Shown: one piece after another, positions 7,648 through 16,000 of the stretch
Layout: the number at the start of each line of letters is the position of its first letter
Position numbering within the stretch: position 1 is the stretch's first letter
From: an uncultured Collinsella sp.
GTDB taxonomy: Bacteria; Actinomycetota; Coriobacteriia; Coriobacteriales; Coriobacteriaceae
Length of the DNA: 22,317 nucleotides
Assembly (NCBI GenBank): GCA_938045085.1
Contig: CALINZ010000292.1
Span: forward strand, 1-22,317
Direction of reading: 5' to 3'
Position numbers and translations under genes: made by a program
The notes under the pieces: model-generated
What the model saw: only the letters and a program-made list of their open reading frames with translations
The model's database searches: none
What the model was told of the DNA's origin: nothing

Positions 7648-8667
7648 ATGAGTGAATCGACTGCGGTGGAGGCGCCGGCGGCAAAGGAGCCGTTCTTTAA
7701 GATGTCCTCCATCCCGGGCGCCAATATCTTGGTGCCGCTTCTGTTGGGCTGTCTACTCAACACGCTATTCCCCGACCTGTTCAAAACGCTCGGCAGCTTT
7801 ACGCTTGGCATGACCCAGCAGGGCGCTGGCCCGCTCGTGGGCGCTTTTTTGCTCATCGTCGGTACGACGATTTCGTTTAAGAGCGCTCCTGCCGCCGCTG
7901 CCCGCGGCGCCATCATCATCGCCGTCAAGCAGATCGTGGTCGTTGCCATGTCGCTGCTCATCCTTTATGTGTTCAACGACAACTTGTTTGGCATCTCTGC
8001 CATGGTGATGCTGGCGGCTTGCACCGGCGCCAACAACGCTATGTACGCTGGGCTGATGGGTACCATGGGCAACGAGGCTGAGCGTGGCGCTGTCGCCATC
8101 ACCACGCTGGTTGTCGGCCCTCCGGTCACGATGATCGTGCTCGGCGCTGCCGGCCAGGCCCCGATCGGCTGGTCGCTCGTGGGCGCCATTCTGCCGATCG
8201 TCGTCGGCATTATTCTGGGTAACCTGTTCCCCAGCTTTAAGAAGATGATGGCACCGGCACTTTCCGCCATCATCGTGCTCGTCTTCTTTGCCATGGGCTC
8301 GACCATGACTTTTGGCCAGCTTATCAACGGCGGTCTTCCCGGCATCCTGCTCGGCGTGATCTGCTCGGTGATCTTTGCAATTCCCGTCATCGCGGTCGAT
8401 AAGCTCACGGGTGGTACGGGTGTCGCAGGTGCGGCCATTTCGAGCTGCGCCGGAGCCAATGTGGCCACGCCTGCTGCCATGGCAAGCGTCAACGGGGCCA
8501 TGTACGGCGGTGCGGTGCTCGCGACGGCTACGGCACAGGTTGCTGCCTGCGCAATCGTTACGGCTATTTTGACCCCGCTGGTCACCAGCTGGTGCTACAA
8601 GCATTTTGAGGGCCAGGGCAACGGCGATAGCAAGGCAACGGCCGACAAGGCCGCCGCAGCCGCCTAA
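7648..8667 (+). CDS. kdgT: 2-keto-3-deoxygluconate permease (KdgT family)
   Basis: This is a hydrophobic inner-membrane carrier of 339 residues (E. coli KdgT has about 327). The family imports 2-keto-3-deoxygluconate with protons. Recognisable family segments are IPGANILVPLLLGCLLNT near the N-terminus, TGANNAMYAGLMG in the middle, and IPVIAVDKLTGGTGVAGAA followed by SSCAGANVATPAAMA, all closely matching KdgT. The ATG at 7648 is chosen because AAAGGAGA (7635-7642) lies five bases before it; an ATG at 7627 would place that ribosome site inside the gene. The tail is Ala/Lys-rich. Related carriers may take other keto-acids, so the substrate is inferred from the family. Confidence 0.85.
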   Translation: MSESTAVEAPAAKEPFFKMSSIPGANILVPLLLGCLLNTLFPDLFKTLGSFTLGMTQQGAGPLVGAFLLIVGTTISFKSAPAAAARGAIIIAVKQIVVVAMSLLILYVFNDNLFGISAMVMLAACTGANNAMYAGLMGTMGNEAERGAVAITTLVVGPPVTMIVLGAAGQAPIGWSLVGAILPIVVGIILGNLFPSFKKMMAPALSAIIVLVFFAMGSTMTFGQLINGGLPGILLGVICSVIFAIPVIAVDKLTGGTGVAGAAISSCAGANVATPAAMASVNGAMYGGAVLATATAQVAACAIVTAILTPLVTSWCYKHFEGQGNGDSKATADKAAAAA

Positions 8668-8705
8668 TGCCAAGCGGCAATCAAAGCTAAAAACTAGCCA
8701 TGCCA

Positions 8706-8739
8706 CAGGGCGGCCACGGGGGATTCCGTGGCCGCCCTG
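8706..8739 (+). terminator. Terminator hairpin after kdgT
   Basis: CAGGGCGGCCACGG (8706-8719) and CCGTGGCCGCCCTG (8726-8739) form a perfect 14-bp GC-rich stem around GGGATT. The following sequence (CAGTTTCTG) has only a short T-run, but the stem is strong. Confidence 0.75.
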
Positions 8740-9133
8740 CAGTTTCTGTAGGGTCTCTGGGACACTTTACCCTGATAAAGCTGGCATAACAGCTAGAGCG
8801 AACGTCGTACAAAGGCAAGGAAAAATAACATACAAATCGGTGAACGGTAGTTGTTCGCGCTCGCGTTTCCTGCGGATTTGTAAAAAACGCCCTTATGATA
8901 TAAAAAAAGAAACATATAACAGCCCAGATGGAGAGGGTCGCTATGTTATCCTTCTCAGACGGGTGAAATCTTGGGTTTTGGGTTGTAGTTCCAAGGTGGA
9001 CAAACGTTTTCCCTGCACCAACGTGTGGTGAAGAACGGAAGAAGCCGGTAGTGCAAGCCGAAAATTCAAGAATTCAATAAGCAGCGGTGTGAGAGAGCGC
9101 CGCATTACACGTAACTAGGAGCGTGGTTACACA
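8740..9133 (+). promoter_or_regulatory. Long upstream region of the PFL locus
   Basis: No credible gene lies in the 466 bases between kdgT and the PFL core. Beyond the kdgT terminator it holds a small CTTTA/TAAAG hairpin (about 8765-8780), a weak -10-like TATGAT (8894-8899) in an A-rich run without a convincing -35, and purine-rich sequence up to AGGAG (9117-9121). A long untranslated leader or several promoters would suit a strongly regulated fermentation enzyme, but I cannot identify an FNR or Rex site. Confidence 0.35.
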
Positions 9134-11185
<2,052 letters not shown>

Positions 11186-11186
11186 C

Positions 11187-11211
11187 TATTGTTAGTGCTA
11201 TACTAACAATA
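11187..11211 (+). other. Intercistronic hairpin 1 in the split PFL operon
   Basis: TATTGTTAGT (11187-11196) and ACTAACAATA (11202-11211) form a perfect 10-bp stem with loop GCTAT, one base after the core stop codon. No T-run follows, so termination is unlikely. The TTGTTA/TAACAA halves resemble a Rex operator, but their spacing is three bases too long. Confidence 0.6.
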
Positions 11212-11227
11212 ACGATTACTGATTAGC

Positions 11228-11247
11228 GCGCCGGTTTCGGCCGGCGC
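11228..11247 (+). other. Intercistronic hairpin 2 in the split PFL operon
   Basis: GCGCCGG (11228-11234) and CCGGCGC (11241-11247) form a 7-bp all-GC stem around TTTCGG. It lies ten bases before the ribosome site of the small subunit gene and may act as an mRNA processing or stability element. Confidence 0.55.
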
Positions 11248-11270
11248 CTATCGATCGAAGGAGACACATT

Positions 11271-11522
11271 ATGAAGGTTTCTGAAGTTTCCGAGACTCAG
11301 GCCGATAACCTGGTCCACATGCTCGACGCTTACGCCGAGAAGGGTGGCCACCACCTGAACATCAACGTCTTCAACCGTGAGACGCTGCTCGACGCTCAGG
11401 CTCACCCCGAGAAGTACCCGCAGCTGACCATCCGCGTTTCCGGCTATGCCGTGAACTTCCACACGCTCACCAAGGAGCAGCAGGACGAGGTCATTTCGCG
11501 TACTTTCCACGACAAGTTCTAA
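11271..11522 (+). CDS. grcA: Separate glycyl-radical domain subunit of pyruvate formate-lyase (GrcA/YfiD-like)
   Basis: The 83-residue product matches the C-terminal domain of PFL: HHLNINVFNRETLLDAQ, HPEKYPQLTIRVSGYAV and the end LTKEQQDEVISRTF. The radical glycine is Gly58 in RVSGY, equivalent to Gly734 of E. coli PFL. The first 24 residues (MKVSEVSETQADNLVHMLDAYAEK) cover the segment that joins this domain to the core in one-piece PFLs. It is shorter than E. coli GrcA (127 residues), which rescues oxygen-damaged PFL. Because the upstream core has no radical domain of its own, this protein should be an obligatory subunit. AAGGAGA (11258-11264) six bases before the ATG gives it independent translation. 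A three-tier palindrome starts on its stop codon. Confidence 0.92.
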   Translation: MKVSEVSETQADNLVHMLDAYAEKGGHHLNINVFNRETLLDAQAHPEKYPQLTIRVSGYAVNFHTLTKEQQDEVISRTFHDKF

Positions 11523-11701
11523 AGGGTTCAACTCCTGTAGGATTACTGGGGCCGGTTTTGGGTTATTTTCCAAAACGTCCTCGGACATGCAAAGAGGCTC
11601 CGCTGCGCGCGTTGCGCGGCGGGGCCTCTTTGCGTCCTGCGGGATGTTTTGGAAAATAACCCAAAACCGGCCATGTGGGGTCCTTTGGAGTCACCCTTTA
11701 G
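11519..11701 (+). repeat. Three-tier nested palindrome (copy 1)
   Basis: The outer arms are CTAAAGGGT (11519-11527, including the stop codon of the radical-domain gene) with ACCCTTTAG (11693-11701), plus ACTCC/GGAGT and AGGA/TCCT. The middle arms are 31 bases each (11550-11580 and 11642-11672) with one mismatch. The inner stem is 20 bp (11589-11608 with 11614-11633, allowing G-U pairs) around GCGTT. Most of the 303-base gap to the lacI gene is this element; the remainder holds the upstream region of that gene. It may terminate transcription, but no T-run follows. It is related to the element at 21120-21306 by shared inner motifs. Confidence 0.7.
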
Positions 11702-11790
11702 GCGGAACTCTCCTAATTATTTGGATGAGTCGTTTACTTACTTGTACTGTTACCGTCTTCCCGCTCTTGTTGGGGTATGCTTTGTTCGTA

Positions 11791-11807
11791 TGTAAACGTA
11801 TGACATG
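11791..11807. promoter_or_regulatory. LacI-type operator upstream of the regulator gene
   Basis: TGTAAACGTATGACATG closely resembles the AAAACGTTTGACATATG copies ahead of the GH32 gene. It lies 19 bases before the lacI-type start codon, which suggests autoregulation. Confidence 0.5.
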
Positions 11808-11825
11808 TTGATGGGGGAGGGTGCT

Positions 11826-12836
11826 ATGGCTCGCGAGGGCGCTCGTTCTAAGGATTCGGCTAAGCCTGGCATCAAGGAAGTTGCAGCGGTGGCGGGGGTT
11901 TCGCCTACTACGGTATCTCGCGTGCTTAATAATCGCGGCTATATTAGCCAAGAGACCCGCGATAAGGTCCATGCCGCGATGAAGCGCATCAACTATACGC
12001 CCAACGATATCGCCCGTGCCATGCTCAACGGTCGCCTGAATCTTATCGGTATGATCGTCCCCTATGTCAGCAGTCCGTTTCATGCCCAAGTGGTTCAAGT
12101 CATTGAGCATACCCTGGCCGAAAACGGTTTTAAGATGCTGCTGTGCAATAGCGCCAATCGACCCGAGCTTGAGCGCTCTTATATCGACATGCTTCGACGC
12201 AATATGGTTGATGGCGTCATCGTCAACTCGCTTAATATCGGTGCCGAGGCGTATGCCGAGATGGGCTTGAGTCTGGTTGGTATCGACTGCGACCTTGGCG
12301 AGGCCTCTGTTCAGATTGCGAGCGACAGCTATGGCATCGGCGAACTTGCCACGCGTCGCCTGATTGATGACGGGTGTTCGCGCATCTTGTGCCTGCGCAA
12401 CAATAGCCGCATGCGCATGCCTGCCAATAAGCGTACCGATGCCTACCACGATGTTGTGGAGCAGGCCGGTTTGCCCGCGCTTGTCCGTGAGGTCGAGTTC
12501 GTTAAGTCCGATGACGAAAAGAGTGCGGTCGTTGCGAAGATCCTCGATGAGAACCCCGATATTGACGGCATCTTTGCGGGAGACGACACGATGGCGGCTA
12601 TCTGTCTTAACGTGATGAAGCAGCGCGGCTTGAGCGCTCCGGACGATATTAAGGTCGTGGGCGCGGATGGCGCCCGCCGCACTATGACGTTTATGCCTGA
12701 CTTAACAACCGTTCGTCAAGATATCGATCGCATCGGAGAGCTCGCGGCGCAATCCATCATCGCTCTTGTTAACGGTGAAAAGCCCGAATCGAATACCAAG
12801 CTCCCCGTTGAACTCATTGAGGGCAAAACCGCGTAG
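11826..12836 (+). CDS. LacI-family regulator of the sucrose/fructoside locus
   Basis: The 336-residue protein has a LacI helix-turn-helix at about 17-40 (IKEVAAVAGVSPTTVSRVLN), a hinge helix around 57-68 (YTPNDIARAMLN) and a periplasmic-binding-like effector domain. The ATG at 11826 is preferred because GGGGGAGGG (11813-11821) sits just before it; an ATG at 11805 would place that site within the gene. The gene lies directly upstream of the GH32-PTS-GH32 genes in the same direction. Operators with a shared core lie before itself, before the first GH32 gene and before the PTS gene. A ScrR-like sucrose repressor is the natural reading; the effector is not visible from sequence. Confidence 0.88.
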   Translation: MAREGARSKDSAKPGIKEVAAVAGVSPTTVSRVLNNRGYISQETRDKVHAAMKRINYTPNDIARAMLNGRLNLIGMIVPYVSSPFHAQVVQVIEHTLAENGFKMLLCNSANRPELERSYIDMLRRNMVDGVIVNSLNIGAEAYAEMGLSLVGIDCDLGEASVQIASDSYGIGELATRRLIDDGCSRILCLRNNSRMRMPANKRTDAYHDVVEQAGLPALVREVEFVKSDDEKSAVVAKILDENPDIDGIFAGDDTMAAICLNVMKQRGLSAPDDIKVVGADGARRTMTFMPDLTTVRQDIDRIGELAAQSIIALVNGEKPESNTKLPVELIEGKTA

Positions 12837-12888
12837 TTCATCCCGTGCCAAAAGAATTCCTCAAACGCCTCTGATGACCGTTCGCCGG

Positions 12889-12975
12889 CATATGTCAACC
12901 GTTTGCCGACGACTGGAACTGCGAAAAGACGTATTGGTGTGAAAACGTTTGACATATGAAAACGATTGACATATC
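12889..12975 (+). promoter_or_regulatory. Triple operator and promoter of the GH32-PTS operon
   Basis: Three copies of a 16-17-base motif occur: inverted at 12889-12904 (CATATGTCAACCGTTT), and in direct tandem at 12942-12958 (AAAACGTTTGACATATG) and 12959-12975 (AAAACGATTGACATATC). The central CG is typical of LacI-family operators. The tandem copies each contain TTGACA. The first of these (12949-12954) lies exactly 17 bases from TATCTT (12972-12977), so the repressor would cover the promoter itself. Confidence 0.65.
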
Positions 12976-13019
12976 TTGCAGTTGTACCGAGTTAGTATCA
13001 CGTGGGAAGGAAGTCTCGG

Positions 13020-14402
13020 ATGCACAAGGTGTATTACCAGCCTGAGGGAATTTGGGTGGGCGACATCATGCCGTACGGCGAGGATGGCACGTTCTATCTC
13101 TATCATCAGCGTGACACGCGAAACCCCGGACCTTTCGGAGAGCCGTTTGGCTGGGCACTCGCGACAACCAAGGACTTCGTCAATTACAAAGACTTTGGCG
13201 AGAGCCTTGAGCGTGGCGGCGACGAGGAAGTCGACCAGTATGTTTATGCCGGCACGGTGTTTAAGGTGGGCGACAAGTACCATGCGCTCTACACTGGTTG
13301 CAATCGCGATAAGGTCAAGGCACGCTTGATGAAGCAGGTTCTTCTTCACGCAACGAGTGACGACGCCGTCAAGTGGGAGAAGAACATCGCCGAGACGCTG
13401 CTTCCGCCCCAGGAAGGTTACGATGACCGCAACTGGCGCGATCCCTTTGTGCTTTGGGATGAGGAGAACGAAGAGTACATGCTCATCCTCGGCACGCGCG
13501 TGGGCGAGGACAAGCGTCTGATGACCGGGCGTCTGGTCAAGTTCACCTCCAAGGACCTGGATACCTGGGAGTTCCAGGGCGACTGGTGGAATCCGGGCCT
13601 TTACACCATGTTCGAGATGCCTGATCTCTTTAAGATGGGCGACTGGTGGTATCTGGTGTTCTCCGAGTACAGTGATGGCAACAAGACCCGTTACCGCATG
13701 TCTCGCTCCATCAACGGTCCTTGGATCACTCCTGCTGACGATTCATTCGATGGCCGCGCGTACTATGCCGCGCGTACCGCATTTGATGGCGAGCGCCGCG
13801 TTCTCTTTGGTTGGGTTCCTACGCGTGACGAGGGTGGCGATCCCAGCTCTTACCTGTGGGGTGGCACCTTTATGCCTCTCGAGATCGTTCAGCGTGCCGA
13901 CGGAACGCTCGGCACCAAGCTCCCTGACAGCATGCTTGGCGCCTTTGGCGAGGCTAAGGCAGTTGAGGCCTTTGAGCTTTCCTGCGAGTCGGGCAAGGTC
14001 GAGCAGGTGCTCGCCGCGGATGCCGGTTCCACCTATATGCTCGATGCCGACATCGAGCTCGCCGGTGACGCTGCCGGCTTCTCGGTGAAGCTTGCCGAGG
14101 ACGCCGAGTCCGGTCTTGCCTATGAGTTCCGCGCCAACCTGCGTGAGGGCAAGCTCGAGTTTACGGCGGCCCCCCAGTATCCGTGGTTCCAGGTCAACAA
14201 CATGGGCCTCGAGCGTCCGTTGTTCTTTAAGGGCGAGGGCACTCATCATGTGCGCCTGGTCGTTGACGACGATATCGCGACCATCTTTGTCGATGATGTT
14301 GCGCTTAACGCGCGCTTCTGCAATAAGCAGGGCCAGGGTGTGGCACTGACGGTCACCGACGGTACGCTCAAGTGCGCAAATGCAACGATCGCGTCTCTGT
14401 AA
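13020..14402 (+). CDS. GH32-family glycosidase with variant catalytic motifs
   Basis: This is a predicted intracellular beta-fructosidase-like enzyme of 460 residues with no signal peptide. It shows a five-bladed propeller half and a C-terminal beta-sandwich half (about 310-460). The classical WMNDPNG motif is replaced by IWVGDIMPYG (11-20), keeping Asp15 as the likely nucleophile. RDP is intact at 140-142 (NWRDPF). The acid/base motif ECP reads EMP (199-201), keeping Glu199. All three acidic residues are therefore present and the gene looks intact. The ATG at 13020 follows AAGGAAG (13007-13013); an upstream GTG at 13002 would contain that site. It is the first gene after the triple operator. 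Substrate (sucrose, sucrose-6-phosphate, kestose or a fructan fragment) is undetermined. Confidence 0.8.
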   Translation: MHKVYYQPEGIWVGDIMPYGEDGTFYLYHQRDTRNPGPFGEPFGWALATTKDFVNYKDFGESLERGGDEEVDQYVYAGTVFKVGDKYHALYTGCNRDKVKARLMKQVLLHATSDDAVKWEKNIAETLLPPQEGYDDRNWRDPFVLWDEENEEYMLILGTRVGEDKRLMTGRLVKFTSKDLDTWEFQGDWWNPGLYTMFEMPDLFKMGDWWYLVFSEYSDGNKTRYRMSRSINGPWITPADDSFDGRAYYAARTAFDGERRVLFGWVPTRDEGGDPSSYLWGGTFMPLEIVQRADGTLGTKLPDSMLGAFGEAKAVEAFELSCESGKVEQVLAADAGSTYMLDADIELAGDAAGFSVKLAEDAESGLAYEFRANLREGKLEFTAAPQYPWFQVNNMGLERPLFFKGEGTHHVRLVVDDDIATIFVDDVALNARFCNKQGQGVALTVTDGTLKCANATIASL

Positions 14403-14406
14403 TGGC

Positions 14407-14424
14407 ATCAAAACGTTTTATGAT
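14407..14424. promoter_or_regulatory. LacI-type operator before the PTS gene
   Basis: ATCAAAACGTTTTATGAT contains a perfect AAAACGTTTT palindrome with the same AAAACG core as the 12942-12975 operators. It lies in the 45-base gap between the first GH32 gene and the PTS gene. A site inside the operon could be an internal operator, a roadblock or a catabolite-control site. Confidence 0.5.
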
Positions 14425-14447
14425 TTCGTAAGGGAATGGAGAGGAAC

Positions 14448-15899
14448 ATGGACTACAAAGTAGTGTCTCAGCAAGTCGTCGATAACGTCGGCGGTCTGGA
14501 GAACATCGAGGGCGCCACGCATTGCGTTACGCGTCTGCGTCTGGTGCTCAAGGATACGAGCAAGTACAACAAGGCCGAGCTCGAGAACATCGATGGCGTC
14601 AAGGGCGTGCTGTACAACAGCGGCCAGCTCATGATCATCTTCGGTACCGGTACCGTCAACAAGGTCTACGATGAGTTTATGGCTCTGACGGGCGTTAAGG
14701 AGATCAGCGCTTCCGAGGTCAAGGGCGCCGAGGCGGACAAGAAGGGCAAGTTCTTCTCGGTCCTCAAGGTATTCTCGGACATCTTTATTCCCATCATTCC
14801 CGCCTTCGTCGGCGCCGCTATCATCATCGGCCTTAAGTCGCTGATCGTTGCCAACGGCCTCTTTGGCATGGAGGGCAGCCTTGCCGATCACAGCGAGTTC
14901 CTCAAGAACCTCGCAAGCTTCTTTGCCATTATCGCCACCACGTTTGACTACCTGCCTGTCCTGGTTATGTACAGCGCGGTGAAGCGTTTTGGCGGTAACC
15001 CGATTCTGGGCATCCTCGTCGGTATCGTCATGGTTCACCCGAGCCTTATGAACCGCAACACGTTCGTTATGGACCCGACGGGTGCTGAGTACTGGAACTT
15101 TGGTCCGCTCTCCATTCCCATGGTTGCTTTCCAGGGTGGCGTGTTCCCTGCAATCCTGACTGCCTGGTTTATGGCCAAGGTCGAAAAGATTGCCCAGAAG
15201 TACATCCCCGAGGTCGTTTCGTTCGTCTTTGTCCCGACCGTTACCCTGATTCTTGCTAACGTCGCCCTGTTCACCGTGTTCGGCCCGCTCGGCAACCTGA
15301 TCGGCGACGTCCTCGCCGGCGTAATCGATATCCTGTACAACAGGATGGGCGTCTTTGGTGCCTTTGTCTTCGCCGCGTTCCTGCAGCCGCTTGTCGTTAC
15401 CGGTACGCATCAGTTCATCCAGGGTATCGAGGCAAACCTCGTTGCCACGACTGGCTTCAACTACATCCAGGCCATCTGGTCGGTTTCCATCATCGCCCAG
15501 GGCGGCGGCGCCATCGGCATGTACCTCATTCACAAGAAGCATTCCAAAGAGCGCAACATCTGCATGTCGTCCTTTATCCCGACGCTGGTCGGTATCTCCG
15601 AGCCCGCAATCTTTGCTGCAAACATGCGCTACTCGATCATCCCGTTCATCTGCGCTTGCATCGGTGCAGGCTGCGGCGGTGCCTTCGTGAAGCTCTTTGA
15701 GGTGCGCGCCATCGGTCAGGGTCTGACCGGCGTGCTTGGCCTGCTCATCGTCACGCCCGAGACGCTCGTGTGGTATGTGGCTGGCAATCTCATCGCCTTC
15801 ATCGTGCCGATCGTCTTGATCTTTGCCTACAACAAGGCAAAGGGCGTGCCGACCACCGATGAAGAGGGCGCTGGCGCTGGCTTCGACGTTAGCTTCTAG
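14448..15899 (+). CDS. scrA: PTS sucrose-type permease, EIIBC
   Basis: This is an inner-membrane phosphotransferase permease that imports and phosphorylates a disaccharide. The 483 residues comprise an EIIB domain with phospho-cysteine Cys26 in GATHCVTRLRL, then an EIIC membrane domain from about 105 (FSDIFIPIIPAFVGAAIIIG) through GNPILGI, VHPSLMN, GTHQFIQGIE and the signature GISEPAIF. There is no EIIA domain, so phosphate must come from an EIIA encoded elsewhere, as is usual for sucrose permeases. The ATG at 14448 follows GGAGAGGA (14438-14445), which rules out the ATG at 14436. The sucrose assignment rests on family resemblance and the downstream sucrose-6-phosphate hydrolase; trehalose- or beta-glucoside-type relatives are less likely. 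Confidence 0.85.
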   Translation: MDYKVVSQQVVDNVGGLENIEGATHCVTRLRLVLKDTSKYNKAELENIDGVKGVLYNSGQLMIIFGTGTVNKVYDEFMALTGVKEISASEVKGAEADKKGKFFSVLKVFSDIFIPIIPAFVGAAIIIGLKSLIVANGLFGMEGSLADHSEFLKNLASFFAIIATTFDYLPVLVMYSAVKRFGGNPILGILVGIVMVHPSLMNRNTFVMDPTGAEYWNFGPLSIPMVAFQGGVFPAILTAWFMAKVEKIAQKYIPEVVSFVFVPTVTLILANVALFTVFGPLGNLIGDVLAGVIDILYNRMGVFGAFVFAAFLQPLVVTGTHQFIQGIEANLVATTGFNYIQAIWSVSIIAQGGGAIGMYLIHKKHSKERNICMSSFIPTLVGISEPAIFAANMRYSIIPFICACIGAGCGGAFVKLFEVRAIGQGLTGVLGLLIVTPETLVWYVAGNLIAFIVPIVLIFAYNKAKGVPTTDEEGAGAGFDVSF

Positions 15900-15937
15900 T
15901 TGAGCCGTTCAACGTAATGTGCGGATAAGTCCATTTG

Positions 15938-15978
15938 GGGAAGGGCGTTCGGCTCGTGTGAGTCGAGCGTCCTTTCCC
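15938..15978 (+). other. Intercistronic RNA hairpin between PTS and hydrolase genes
   Basis: 15938-15955 pairs with 15960-15978 as an 18-bp stem with a single bulged T (15973) and a GTGT loop. Three of the pairs (45/70, 48/67, 52/63) are G-U wobbles that work only in the + strand RNA, which suggests selection for RNA structure. No T-run follows. It may stabilise the upstream PTS message or lower expression of the hydrolase. Confidence 0.6.
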
Positions 15979-16000
15979 ATAGACGAGAAAGTCAACGGCG

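Noticed and set aside
11187..11211. Rex redox-repressor operator
   Set aside because: The TTGTTA/TAACAA halves fit, but the 9-base spacing between them differs from the 6 expected in the usual 18-base site, and the position between two coding regions favours an RNA hairpin.
11271..11522. Small protein as a mere GrcA-type repair factor
   Set aside because: In E. coli, GrcA supplements a PFL that already has a radical domain. The core here has none, and the small protein lacks the long N-terminal part of GrcA. A repair role in addition cannot be excluded if another full PFL exists elsewhere.
13002..13019. GTG start adding six residues to the first GH32 enzyme
   Set aside because: The frame is open, but the AAGGAAG ribosome site would lie inside the gene; the ATG at 13020 is correctly spaced from it.
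13020..14402. First GH32 gene as a pseudogene because NDPNG and ECP are missing
   Set aside because: Length, frame, ribosome site and all three acidic catalytic positions are intact, so it is a variant rather than a relic.
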